64,000 bases of DNA from Flemingiibacterium sp045534235 (lineage in GTDB: Bacteria > Bacillota > Clostridia > Oscillospirales > CAG-272). The notes beneath the pieces were generated by a model. The model saw only the letters and a program-made list of their open reading frames with translations, made no database searches and had not been told where the DNA came from. The translations under genes and the position numbers were made by a program. Shown here piece after piece: positions 23,925 through 32,258 of the stretch (the first letter of the stretch is position 1; each line of letters opens with the position of its first letter). Location: assembly GCA_045534235.1 (NCBI GenBank), contig JAZSJI010000089.1, positions 30,492 through 94,491 of the forward strand, in the 5' to 3' direction.

Positions 23925-25337
23925 TTGAAACTGGATTGGAACCGCAAGTATACGACCGTCGCGGCATACGTTGTAATAACCGCCCTTATCCTTATGATAC
24001 TTGGCGCTGTATTCATCAATTTCGACGGTGTTAAAAACTTTATTTCAACCTTCAACGCGATAATGTCACCGTTCTATATAGGCCTTATTATCGCGTACAT
24101 AGCAAATCCGATAATGAAGCTGGCGGAAAAATACATCTTCCGGTTTAAGGTCACAACATCGCGGAGATTCAAGCTAAAGCGCGGACTTTCCATATTTATC
24201 GCGCTCACCGTGCTTCTCATCGCTGTTACCATACTTTTCTTACTCATTATACCGCAGGTTATTTTGAGTATTACCGACCTCGTTTCCAAGATGGAGGGTT
24301 ACATAAAGGATACGGTTGCGTGGCTTGACGAATTTTTACCCGACTCGATCTTCAACCCTGCTGATCTCACACTTGAAAATTTCTATCATTCGATCATCAA
24401 CTATTTCTCCACCTCCGAGCTCGGTGAAGAGCTTTATGACATTTCCGCGCAGCTCGACGTTATTTCCAATAACCTCGACACGCTTATCCAGAATTCACTC
24501 ACCATTCTGAAGGATTATATTCCCATAGTCATCGGTGCATTCGCAGGAGTTGCCAACGGAGTGCTCAATCTTGTTCTTGGCGTATTCTTCTCGATATACG
24601 TTTTAGCGTCCAAGGAAAAGCTCTGTGCGCAGGTAAAGAAAACAATCCGCGCCTTCACGAGCGAGCGTGGCTACAACAGCATACTTGAATTCGGAAATTA
24701 CGCAGATAAGACGCTTGGATCCTACCTTTTCGGTAAAGTCATCGATTCACTCGTCGTAGGTATCGTAATCTTCATCGCTTTCCTCATATTCAAGATCCCG
24801 TACGCACCGCTTCTCAGCGTATTCATTGCAATAACGAACATAATTCCCGTTATCGGTCCCTTTATCGGCGCTATCCCCGGAGTGCTCATCATATTCATCG
24901 TCGACCCATCCAAGGTGCTCTGGTTTATCATCATCAACGTAATCGTTCAGCAGATCGACGGCAATATCATCGTTCCGAAAATACTCGGTGAAACCACCGG
25001 ACTTTCCTCACTTTGGGTGCTGTTCTCCATAACGATTATGGGCGGACTTTGGGGACTTATGGGAATGTTCGTAAGCGTTCCGATATTCGCGCTGCTCTAT
25101 ATGCTCTTTAAGCTCTTCGTCGAGGGACGTCTGCGCGAGGGAAATCTCCCCACTGAAACAGATGAATATTACGCCGAAACAGAAATACGAAACTTCACCG
25201 AGCACGACGATAACAAGCACTCGTTTGCGACCAGAATAAAGCGAACGAGCGAGAGCATCTCAAGCAAAACGCTCGGAAGCAAGCTCAAGGGCAGAAAAAA
25301 AGACAAGTCTAAAGAATCGGACGACAAAGCAGAATAA
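23925..25337 (+). CDS. AI-2E family transporter (TqsA/YdiK-type)
   Basis: Membrane protein of 470 aa. The family pattern of two N-terminal helices, a long extracellular-type helical insert (about residues 100-200), then five to six helices is visible, with motifs IGLIIAYIANPIMKLAEKY, GVANGVLNLVLGVFFSIYVL, YAPLLSVFIAITNIIPVIGP and WFIIINVIVQQIDGNIIVPK. Members include AI-2 exporters and Na+/H+ antiporters, so the substrate is open. A ~70-residue charged cytoplasmic tail (many Lys, Asp, Ser) follows. GGAGG is 7 nt from a TTG but only 1 nt from an ATG two codons earlier, so TTG is taken. Transcribed alone, with a terminator after it. Confidence 0.92.
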   Translation: MKLDWNRKYTTVAAYVVITALILMILGAVFINFDGVKNFISTFNAIMSPFYIGLIIAYIANPIMKLAEKYIFRFKVTTSRRFKLKRGLSIFIALTVLLIAVTILFLLIIPQVILSITDLVSKMEGYIKDTVAWLDEFLPDSIFNPADLTLENFYHSIINYFSTSELGEELYDISAQLDVISNNLDTLIQNSLTILKDYIPIVIGAFAGVANGVLNLVLGVFFSIYVLASKEKLCAQVKKTIRAFTSERGYNSILEFGNYADKTLGSYLFGKVIDSLVVGIVIFIAFLIFKIPYAPLLSVFIAITNIIPVIGPFIGAIPGVLIIFIVDPSKVLWFIIINVIVQQIDGNIIVPKILGETTGLSSLWVLFSITIMGGLWGLMGMFVSVPIFALLYMLFKLFVEGRLREGNLPTETDEYYAETEIRNFTEHDDNKHSFATRIKRTSESISSKTLGSKLKGRKKDKSKESDDKAE

Positions 25338-25342
25338 ACAAG

Positions 25343-25374
25343 AAACGAGCTGTCAAATGACAGCTCGTTTTTAT
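25343..25374. terminator. Bidirectional terminator
   Basis: A 13-bp stem AAACGAGCTGTCA with its complement, AA loop, then TTTTTATG. Convergent genes meet here, and the APH-family gene stop codon lies in its right flank. Confidence 0.88.
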
Positions 25375-26147
25375 GCATAAAGATTATCGAGAAGGCGGTA
25401 ATACAGAAGCTTATCCCGATCGGGAGTTATTCCAAGCTCTACGAAAAGATCATCGTAGTCTACACGCGGAAGTCCGGGACGGCTGAAGCACCCCTCGAAA
25501 TTATTGTATAGACTATTGTATCCGAGCGCAATATCGCGGTACATATCCGCTCTGCCGCACGCACCGACGTCTATAAACCCACATGCTTTGCTTGCATCGG
25601 CAAACACATTCGGTAGGCAAAAATCGCCGTGTGAGAGCACGGGCTTTTCATCGGGGCGGTTGGCGCATAGCCACTTATACAACGCCTCCGGCGAAGCAAA
25701 TCCGCATTTTGCGAGCACGGTCGAGCTCCCGTCAAAGCTGACAACTCCTGCCTCAACGCGTGCCCCTGCCTCGGCAAGCTCTGCCGCAAGTGACGCATCT
25801 TTTGGGCAATCCGACGCGTCGCACGTCCAAAGCATCTCAAGTGCCTCCGCCATACGCTTTATGAGCAGGCGAGGATTATTTAAAAAAACGTCAGAGCATA
25901 GCATTTCACCATTCATACGACTCATCAAAAGGTATCTTACGCCTTCAAGTTGCTCCCACGCGAGCACCTTCGGCACCGGTATTCCCTTACTGCAAAGCCA
26001 AGTCAGCATACGGTATTCGCTCTCTTCAGCGCCAATTTTGAGCACTGCATCTCCGTAGAGGTGTACCTTCGCCGCAGATTTGCCAATATCGTCAGATTCA
26101 TACTGACGTTCGCCGATTATACGGCGTATACTTTCCGGTAAATACAT
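25371..26147 (-). CDS. Aminoglycoside phosphotransferase (APH) family kinase
   Basis: Protein of 258 aa with the APH(3')-like kinase fold. Visible: ATP-lobe Lys in GDAVLKIGAEESEYRMLTWL, hinge region GVRYLLMSRMNGEML, the Brenner catalytic loop VLSHGDFCLPNVF (catalytic Asp and Asn), and the metal-binding GFIDVGACGRADMYRDIAL. These match the APH(3') group rather well, including the closing FVELGITPDRDKLLYYRLLD. Chromosomal APH-like proteins in Clostridia often lack a resistance role, so activity on kanamycin-type drugs is a possibility only. The ribosome binding site is weak (GGTGTAA). It lies after ftsZ behind a terminator. Confidence 0.88.
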   Translation of the reverse strand: MYLPESIRRIIGERQYESDDIGKSAAKVHLYGDAVLKIGAEESEYRMLTWLCSKGIPVPKVLAWEQLEGVRYLLMSRMNGEMLCSDVFLNNPRLLIKRMAEALEMLWTCDASDCPKDASLAAELAEAGARVEAGVVSFDGSSTVLAKCGFASPEALYKWLCANRPDEKPVLSHGDFCLPNVFADASKACGFIDVGACGRADMYRDIALGYNSLYNNFEGCFSRPGLPRVDYDDLFVELGITPDRDKLLYYRLLDNLYA

Positions 26148-26160
26148 ATTTTACACCATC

Positions 26161-26191
26161 AAAAGGGGCATCGCTTGGCGATGCCCCTTTT
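26161..26191 (-). terminator. Terminator of ftsZ
   Basis: A 14-bp stem (AAAAGGGGCATCGC with its complement, TTG loop), read leftward ending in CCCCTTTTGATGG. It closes the division cluster 11 bp after the ftsZ stop codon. Confidence 0.88.
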
Positions 26192-26202
26192 CATTTTATT
26201 TT

Positions 26203-27321
26203 TTATCTGTTTCTGTTGTTGCGAAGCATCTCGAGGATTTCGTTGAGCTGGGTGTCCTCGATCGGATCCTCGGAAGTGCATTCGGTTACAATATCATCTT
26301 CAGCTTTGGCCTGCGCTGCTGCCTTGGGTGCAACCTGCTCAGCAACGGTGCTCTGCATGCTCTTGGGAGCACTGTCAAAGCCGGTAGCAATAACGGTAAC
26401 GCGGATCTCGTCCTGAAGATTGGGGTCGATCGCAAGACCGAAAATAACGTTAGCGTCGGGATGAGCCTCGTCGCGAACCATACTACCTGCAACGTCAACT
26501 TCCTCGAGTCCGATGTCTGCGGATGCAGTAATGCTGAGGATTATGCCGCGAGCACCTGCAATAGAGGTTTCGAGCAGCGGGCTGGAGATTGCAGCCTTTG
26601 CCGCGAGAGCAGCCTTGTCCTTGCCGGTAGCGCTGCCAACGCCCATATGAGCGTAGCCTGCGTCGAGCATAATAGATGTAACGTCTGCGAAGTCAAGATT
26701 GATGAGCGCATCCTGAGTGATAAGCTCTGCAACGCTCTGTACACCCTGGCGGAGCACGTCGTCCGCAACCTCAAACGCATTGAGAAGGGTGATTCTGGTA
26801 TCGGAAACTTCCTTAAGTCTTTCATTGGGAACTACGATAAGAGAGTCTACAACATCGATAAGATTCTTAATACCCTCTTCTGCCTGCTGCATGCGAACCT
26901 TACCCTCGAATGCGAAGGGCTTGGTTACAACGCCAACAGTAAGGATACCCATATCCTTTGCAGTTTTTGCAACAATAGGAGCAGCGCCCGTACCGGTACC
27001 ACCGCCCATACCTGCGGTTACGAATACCATCTGAGTGCCCTCAAGAACCTTCTTGATCTCCTCAAGAGACTCCTCTGCAGCTCTCGCACCAACCTCGGGG
27101 TTAGCACCTGCGCCACGGCCCTTGGTAACCTTCTCGCCGATATCGATCTTGGTGACAGCGTTGGATCTTGCGAGTGCCTGTCTGTCGGTATTAACAGCTA
27201 CAAACTCAACACCGCGAACGTTAGCCGCGATCATACGGTTGATAGCGTTGTTACCGCCGCCGCCGATACCAATTACCTTTATATTTACATCTCCGAAGTT
27301 ATTGTCGAATTCATATGCCAT
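26203..27321 (-). CDS. ftsZ: Cell division GTPase FtsZ
   Basis: Protein of 372 aa. Tubulin-like GTPase that forms the Z ring at mid-cell. N-terminal IKVIGIGGGGNNAINRM, the tubulin signature GMGGGTGTGAAPIVA, the T7 catalytic loop NLDFADVTSIM and the C-terminal domain RVTVIATGF are present. An acidic linker leads to a C-terminal peptide LNEILEMLRNNRNR, a variant of the usual partner-binding tail (D/E-IPxFLR). FtsA, the usual membrane tether for this peptide, is not encoded next to it. AGGAGG lies 10 nt from the ATG; a TTG two codons earlier is closer but less likely. It has its own promoter and terminator. Confidence 0.98.
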   Translation of the reverse strand: MAYEFDNNFGDVNIKVIGIGGGGNNAINRMIAANVRGVEFVAVNTDRQALARSNAVTKIDIGEKVTKGRGAGANPEVGARAAEESLEEIKKVLEGTQMVFVTAGMGGGTGTGAAPIVAKTAKDMGILTVGVVTKPFAFEGKVRMQQAEEGIKNLIDVVDSLIVVPNERLKEVSDTRITLLNAFEVADDVLRQGVQSVAELITQDALINLDFADVTSIMLDAGYAHMGVGSATGKDKAALAAKAAISSPLLETSIAGARGIILSITASADIGLEEVDVAGSMVRDEAHPDANVIFGLAIDPNLQDEIRVTVIATGFDSAPKSMQSTVAEQVAPKAAAQAKAEDDIVTECTSEDPIEDTQLNEILEMLRNNRNR

Positions 27322-27354
27322 AACCAAAAATCCTCCTAAATTTTTTATATCCGA

Positions 27355-27373
27355 TTATCGAAACCCTCGATAA
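27355..27373 (-). promoter_or_regulatory. Leader hairpin of ftsZ
   Basis: Read leftward the 5' UTR contains TTATCGA, a short GGGTT loop, TCGATAA: a 7-bp stem about 35 nt before the ftsZ start. It could tune translation or stability; no T run follows. Confidence 0.4.
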
Positions 27374-27396
27374 ATTTGTTCCTACCTAATAATAAT

Positions 27397-27425
27397 ATCA
27401 TAATATGATTTTGTGGCTTTTTCAA
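27397..27425 (-). promoter_or_regulatory. Separate promoter of ftsZ
   Basis: On the minus strand TTGAAA and TATGAT are separated by 17 bp in the 156-bp gap after ftsQ. ftsZ can thus be expressed apart from the rest of the cluster. Confidence 0.7.
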
Positions 27426-27477
27426 GTGGTTTTGAAAAAGTTTAATATTTTTTTACGATTAACGCATATTTTTAGCC

Positions 27478-28350
27478 TTAATCGTCAAATTCTATCACAA
27501 GATCCGGATTCTTTATAACCGGGCACTGCGACGGATCGGTTGCATCGATAGTAGCCGGAACACCGTCCGCAAACGCCGTATGCCCAAGCATTCCCGCGAC
27601 CGCGGTCAGCTTTGTAGCAAGCTCATCTCCGTTTCCGAGATCAACCAGATACTTATCGCTCGCTATAAGCGCGAGATCAAATCTGTCACGCAGATCGAAC
27701 GCCGTTGTCCTTGAGTATAGCGGACTTGTTTCGAGTGCGTTTAAATACGCTTTAACGTATCTGTCTGAAACACTTTGCGAAAACTCAATATGCTCGCCGA
27801 TTATCGCTGAATCTATCTGCGGAAACAAGAGTTCAATAAGCCCCTGCTCCTTGAACGCCGACTTGTCAGTCACACGCTCAAGAATACGAAGCTCACGCGA
27901 GAGGATAAAATGCTCTCCGTACAGCGTCACCGCATACCGAGGCTCGTCCTCATTAACCGTAACGATAACGGTATCGGGAAGCTTTCGCGTAATACTCACG
28001 CTGTTTATGTACGCAAGCCGTTCTATCGCGCTGTCAAAGTCTGATGCCGTGACTGTAAAAAGGCTCATTCCCTTTTCCACGTTGGAATACTCGAGCAGCT
28101 GCTCATTAGTATATCTCGTGGACCCCACGGTTTCTATTTCCTTCACCCGAAAGAACATATTAAGACAAACGAGAATAAAAATAAGCACGATTACCGCAAA
28201 AAGCACTGCGTACATAACTCGCGACGCACGCTTCCGGCTTTTCCAGCGTTTGGCAAAGCGCTGAAGGCTCTGTTTTTTTCTTATCTCGTTAAGCTCTTTT
28301 TCGTCACCGGAAAAGAATCTGCTATCCCGGCGGTTTTTCGAATTGTTCAT
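27478..28350 (-). CDS. ftsQ: Cell division protein FtsQ/DivIB
   Basis: Protein of 290 aa: a basic cytoplasmic N-terminus (about 1-50), a single membrane helix VMYAVLFAVIVLIFILVCLN, then an extracellular POTRA domain starting FFRVKEIETVGSTRYTNEQL and a FtsQ/DivIB beta domain. It is a scaffold of the divisome that binds FtsL/DivIC. The ATG is taken because it is preceded by GGGGGA; a longer frame exists from a TTG. The 168-bp gap to murG contains its own promoter, so ftsQ is not strictly part of the upstream operon. Confidence 0.93.
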   Translation of the reverse strand: MNNSKNRRDSRFFSGDEKELNEIRKKQSLQRFAKRWKSRKRASRVMYAVLFAVIVLIFILVCLNMFFRVKEIETVGSTRYTNEQLLEYSNVEKGMSLFTVTASDFDSAIERLAYINSVSITRKLPDTVIVTVNEDEPRYAVTLYGEHFILSRELRILERVTDKSAFKEQGLIELLFPQIDSAIIGEHIEFSQSVSDRYVKAYLNALETSPLYSRTTAFDLRDRFDLALIASDKYLVDLGNGDELATKLTAVAGMLGHTAFADGVPATIDATDPSQCPVIKNPDLVIEFDD

Positions 28351-28436
28351 CTTGTCCCCCGCGAAAGCGTTGTTCCTTTCCAAAATAGTGGTGTGAGCCG
28401 CGCTTTACCGATTTGGCAAAACACTACTCCTAAATA

Positions 28437-28466
28437 ATTATATCATAGCCGTATGTGAAAAGTCAA
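28437..28466 (-). promoter_or_regulatory. Promoter of ftsQ
   Basis: On the minus strand TTGACT and TATAAT are separated by 18 bp, about 85 bp before the ftsQ start, between murG and ftsQ. Confidence 0.7.
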
Positions 28467-28518
28467 GTAATTTGTGCCGATTTATGCGCTCGTTTTGATG
28501 TTTTTTCACACATTTCTA

Positions 28519-29652
28519 CTACTTTTTTGCTTTATTTCCCTTTACAAGCTCGCAAATATCGAAATATATGCTTCGATTAGCGTCGGCAAGGGCAAAGGTC
28601 TTTATATTCTCGCGCATTTTTCTGCGCTTCTCGCCATTCTCAATAAGCTCGGCAAGGGCATCGGTAAGCACCGCGCCCACAAGCTCCTTTTCCTCGAAAA
28701 GAAGCGCCGCTCCCTTATCGGCAAGGACCTTTGCGTTTTTGTATTGATGATTGTCGGCAACGTGAGGCGAAGGAATAAGCACACAGCACTTTTCAAGTGC
28801 CGCAAGCTCGGAAAGAGTCATCGCTCCCGCACGGCTGACGACTATATCTGCCGCCGCCATAAGCTCGGGCATATTGTAAATATACTCACAGATACGGATA
28901 TTTTCACAGTCTGTCAGTCCGTACTCCTTCGACATTGCAGTGGCGGCCTCGTGTTCAATTGCGCCGGTCGCGTGTATGTGAAGCAGCTCGGGGTGATGCT
29001 TCGTGTAGTCACGCATAAACGCGAGCATTTCTTCGTTAACCTTTTCGGCGCCCATACTTCCGCCGTACGACAGAAGCAAATACTTATACTTGTCGCCAAT
29101 ACCAAGCTCTTTTTTTACAGCCTCGGCATCTATTGATGAAAACTCGGGCTTTATCGGATTTCCGACCTTTACGACCTTGTCGCTGTACGTTTCACCAAGC
29201 GCCTTGGCGGTCGCGTCAAAGTTGACGTAAATGCGCTCAACGTAGCGTGCGAGCATCTTTACGGCAACGCCGGGAATGGCGTTCGACTCGTGTACGGCTG
29301 TGGGCACACCCATACCTGCCGCCGCCTTGAGAAGCGGCCAGCACACGTATCCGCCCGTGCCGATAACGATGTCGGGCGCAAACTGCTTTATAAGCTTTTT
29401 CGCCTTCATCGGCGAGGTGAACGCGAGCCACGCAGATTTTATGTTATACGGTGTAAGCTTGCGCTTGAAGCCCTGAACCTCAACGTGATGAAGCTTATAG
29501 CCTGCCTTTGGCACAAGCTTATTTTCAATACCGCGCGAGGTACCGACGAACTCTATTTGGGAGTCCGACTGATTTGCGCGTATAACGTCGGCGATAGCAA
29601 TCGCGGGATTGACGTGTCCGCCCGTACCGCCGCCTGTCATTAATACTCTCAC
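28519..29652 (-). CDS. murG: UDP-GlcNAc transferase MurG
   Basis: Protein of 377 aa, GT-B glycosyltransferase (family GT28) that adds GlcNAc to lipid I to form lipid II at the inner face of the membrane. Motifs: MTGGGTGGHVNPAIAIADVI at the N-terminus, IGTGGYVCWPLLKAAAGMGV, HESNAIPGVAVKML, LLSYGGSMGAEKVNE, and the UDP-binding region DIVVSRAGAMTLSELAAL. The start is a GTG; the ribosome binding site is weak (GGTAATAAAA), consistent with coupling to upstream ftsW. Confidence 0.97.
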   Translation of the reverse strand: MRVLMTGGGTGGHVNPAIAIADVIRANQSDSQIEFVGTSRGIENKLVPKAGYKLHHVEVQGFKRKLTPYNIKSAWLAFTSPMKAKKLIKQFAPDIVIGTGGYVCWPLLKAAAGMGVPTAVHESNAIPGVAVKMLARYVERIYVNFDATAKALGETYSDKVVKVGNPIKPEFSSIDAEAVKKELGIGDKYKYLLLSYGGSMGAEKVNEEMLAFMRDYTKHHPELLHIHATGAIEHEAATAMSKEYGLTDCENIRICEYIYNMPELMAAADIVVSRAGAMTLSELAALEKCCVLIPSPHVADNHQYKNAKVLADKGAALLFEEKELVGAVLTDALAELIENGEKRRKMRENIKTFALADANRSIYFDICELVKGNKAKK

Positions 29653-29695
29653 TTTTATTACCGTGACCTATTATTGAAGGTCCCCTTCGATTGTT

Positions 29696-31243
29696 CTATT
29701 TTTGGTGCTTGGAATAACGGGATATCGACAGTATAATGCCCATCTCGGCAAGAAGAACGATAAGCGATGAGCCGCCGTATGAGAAGAACGGCAGTGATAT
29801 GCCCGTGTTCGGAATACTGTTAGTTACAACGGCTATATTAAGCACCGACTGTACAGCTATCTTACCTATGATACCCATTACAAGCAGCTGCGAATACACG
29901 TCGGGCGCGTTCATCGCGATGACGAGTCCACGCCATACGAGCAGAGCAAACAGAATTATTACCGCTATAGCGCCTATAAATCCGAGCTCCTCACAAACGA
30001 TAACGAATATAAAGTCGTTCTGCGGCTGAGAAACGTACATATGCTTCTGATAGCTGTTTCCAAGTCCTTCGCCGAAAAGTCCGCCTGAACCGATAGCAAA
30101 AAGTCCCTGCAAGGTCTGATAACCTGCGTTCTGTGGATCAAGCCACGGGTCAAGCCAGATCTGGAAGCGTCTTCTCGCGTGAGGAAGCAGGGCTATAAGA
30201 ATTCCGACTATGCCAAGGCCGCCTGCCATACCCGGAAGCATCCAAAGGCTTGGTGCACCACTCGCGAAAACGATTATAACTCCGATAAGCGCCATAATTA
30301 TCGTTCCCGAAAGATGCTTTTCTATCAGGACGAGGAAGCACACCAAGATCGTTATAGCCATCGGTGTTATAGCACCGTACCAACGGCGTACGTTTATCTT
30401 TGCAGGCTCCACGATACGCTCGTAATATCGGTCAAAATACCACGCAAGCATCATCGGAAGTCCGAGCTTCATAAACTCGGAGGGCTGTATCTCGGTAAAG
30501 CCGAGATTTATCCAGCGTCTTGCGCCGTTATGCTCCATCGTAATTCCGGGAATCGGTATCGGGACAATGCAAAGCATCACAAAGCAAAAGATAAAAAACG
30601 GAACCGACAACTTACGTAGAAACTCCGGCGGAAGAAGCGATGTGACAAACATACCCACGACTCCTACCGCACCGAGTATAAGCTGTCTTGTTATTATGTA
30701 GTAGCTGTCGCCGTACATCGTTTTTGAGTACGCATAGCTCGCGGAATATACCATGACCGTACCGAACGCGAGCAGCAAAAGCACGAGAACGAAGAAAACG
30801 TAGTCGATGCTTCCCTTTTCACGTACAAGGCTGAGTCTGACGGCATTGCGCTCGGCAACAGCGTCTTTGTCTATCTTATAAGTCTTTTTAAGCCACTTTT
30901 TTACGCGTGTTACCACACCTTCGGAGTTAGTCGCCGACCGCATACGCCGCGGATCCCTTACAGCGGTTCTTTGCACGCGCGGCTGCTGTACGGTACGCAT
31001 CTGCCCGGTAGCCTGCTGCATCTGCGCGGTGCGAGTACCAGTCTGCGTATTGTGCATTTGCTGTGTGGCACGCGATCTGTTCCCAACTGTGCGCATACCG
31101 CTTTGGGTGTTTTGCGCCGACATATTGGTTCTCGTTTGATTTGAAGCGCGGTTTTGAGCGTTTTGATTATTGCCCGGTGCGTTGTTTGCACGCGGAGCAC
31201 TCTGTGCGGTTTTATAACGGTATCCTCTTTTGTCGTCGTGCAA
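29696..31243 (-). CDS. ftsW: SEDS peptidoglycan polymerase FtsW with long low-complexity N-terminal tail
   Basis: Protein of 515 aa; typical FtsW is 370-420 aa. Residues ~145-515 contain the ten-helix SEDS core, with IDYVFFVLVLLLLAFGTVMV, FTEIQPSEFMKLGLP, FASGAPSLWMLPG and the signature IPNTGISLPFFSYGGSSLIV that marks FtsW. It polymerises lipid II with its partner PBP encoded upstream. The first ~130 residues are disordered-looking, rich in Gln, Asn, Thr, Arg and Ala with short repeated elements (NTQSGMRTV, NTQTGTRTA, QATGQMRTV), followed by a basic stretch TRVKKWLKKTYKI. The start is TTG, 7 nt after GGAGG. Confidence 0.95.
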   Translation of the reverse strand: MHDDKRGYRYKTAQSAPRANNAPGNNQNAQNRASNQTRTNMSAQNTQSGMRTVGNRSRATQQMHNTQTGTRTAQMQQATGQMRTVQQPRVQRTAVRDPRRMRSATNSEGVVTRVKKWLKKTYKIDKDAVAERNAVRLSLVREKGSIDYVFFVLVLLLLAFGTVMVYSASYAYSKTMYGDSYYIITRQLILGAVGVVGMFVTSLLPPEFLRKLSVPFFIFCFVMLCIVPIPIPGITMEHNGARRWINLGFTEIQPSEFMKLGLPMMLAWYFDRYYERIVEPAKINVRRWYGAITPMAITILVCFLVLIEKHLSGTIIMALIGVIIVFASGAPSLWMLPGMAGGLGIVGILIALLPHARRRFQIWLDPWLDPQNAGYQTLQGLFAIGSGGLFGEGLGNSYQKHMYVSQPQNDFIFVIVCEELGFIGAIAVIILFALLVWRGLVIAMNAPDVYSQLLVMGIIGKIAVQSVLNIAVVTNSIPNTGISLPFFSYGGSSLIVLLAEMGIILSISRYSKHQK

Positions 31244-31261
31244 ACTCTTCACCTCCAAAAA

Positions 31262-32242
31262 TTAAATGCCAAAGTATGCGAGCACACCTGCTATTACAGT
31301 CACGAGCGAAAATACACCCACGACCTTAAGCTCCGTCCAACCGCACTTTTCAAAGTGATGATGTATAGGAGCCATCTTGAAAATACGCTTTTTCGTAAGC
31401 TTGTAGAAGCCCACCTGAAGTATTACCGACACCGCCTCGCAAATATACACGATACCCACGATAACGATAATAAGCGGATTATTTATCATAAACGCCATAC
31501 CAACGGCGAGACCGCCGAGGAACAGCGAGCCCGTATCTCCCATAAATACGCGTGCGGGATAGAAATTATAAACTAAAAATCCAAGGCACGCACCCATTGT
31601 AATTGCCGAAACTACCGCGGTGGGAACGCTCGAGAGCACAAACGATGCGACGGCGAAAAATGCTCCGACTGCAAGCGTTACACTGCTTGCAAGGCCGTCG
31701 ATTCCGTCAGTCAGATTGACTGCGTTGACAATGCCGGTTATGAGCAGTATTGCGAAAATGTAATAGAATATGCCAAGCTCAACCGAAATATTAAAATACG
31801 GAATAGCAAGCTCGGTAGTAAGATTTCCCGTAAGCTTGAGTACAGCAAGAAACAGTCCCGCCGAAATAAGCTGAAGCAGATATTTCTGCGTCGCTGTAAG
31901 TCCCTCGTTACGGTGATTTTTGAACTTGGTAAGGTCGTCAACGATGCCTATCGCGCCGTTTGCAAGTGCAAAAGCGATAACGGTCACCGCGCGCACAAGT
32001 CCGTCTGCCGCATCTGTAGCTATCATAAGTACTACGGATAACGCAAAGGTAATGACCGCGGCTATAATAAAGCTGATGCCGCCCATGGTAGGCGTACCCT
32101 CTTTGCTCTTATGCCAACGGGGGCCGATATCGAGTATCTGCTGACCGAGCTTCATGCTTTTAAGCTTCGGTATCAGTATACGCGCCGAAATCGCTGTAAT
32201 CGCAAAGGTCAGAATAAGCGCAGGAAGAAAATACAGTATCAT
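31262..32242 (-). CDS. mraY: Phospho-MurNAc-pentapeptide transferase MraY
   Basis: Integral membrane enzyme of 326 aa with about ten helices. It transfers phospho-MurNAc-pentapeptide to undecaprenyl phosphate, making lipid I. Motifs: KEGTPTMGGISFI near residue 50, NAVNLTDGIDGLASSVTL with catalytic Asp residues, RVFMGDTGSLFLGGLAVGMA, and the cytoplasmic histidine loop MAPIHHHFEKCGW. The ATG has GAGG 8 nt upstream; an in-frame GTG three codons earlier overlaps that binding site. Order murF-mraY-ftsW omits murD, which is usually next. Confidence 0.97.
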   Translation of the reverse strand: MILYFLPALILTFAITAISARILIPKLKSMKLGQQILDIGPRWHKSKEGTPTMGGISFIIAAVITFALSVVLMIATDAADGLVRAVTVIAFALANGAIGIVDDLTKFKNHRNEGLTATQKYLLQLISAGLFLAVLKLTGNLTTELAIPYFNISVELGIFYYIFAILLITGIVNAVNLTDGIDGLASSVTLAVGAFFAVASFVLSSVPTAVVSAITMGACLGFLVYNFYPARVFMGDTGSLFLGGLAVGMAFMINNPLIIVIVGIVYICEAVSVILQVGFYKLTKKRIFKMAPIHHHFEKCGWTELKVVGVFSLVTVIAGVLAYFGI

Positions 32243-32258
32243 ATCATCCACCTCGATG

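Noticed and set aside
25371..26147. Acquired aminoglycoside resistance gene
   Set aside because: The family motifs fit APH, but there are no mobile flanks and composition matches neighbours; only a family-level kinase call is justified.
26461..27339. 292-codon frame antisense to ftsZ
   Set aside because: Entirely within ftsZ, Cys/Asn-rich translation without domains; a codon-bias artefact.
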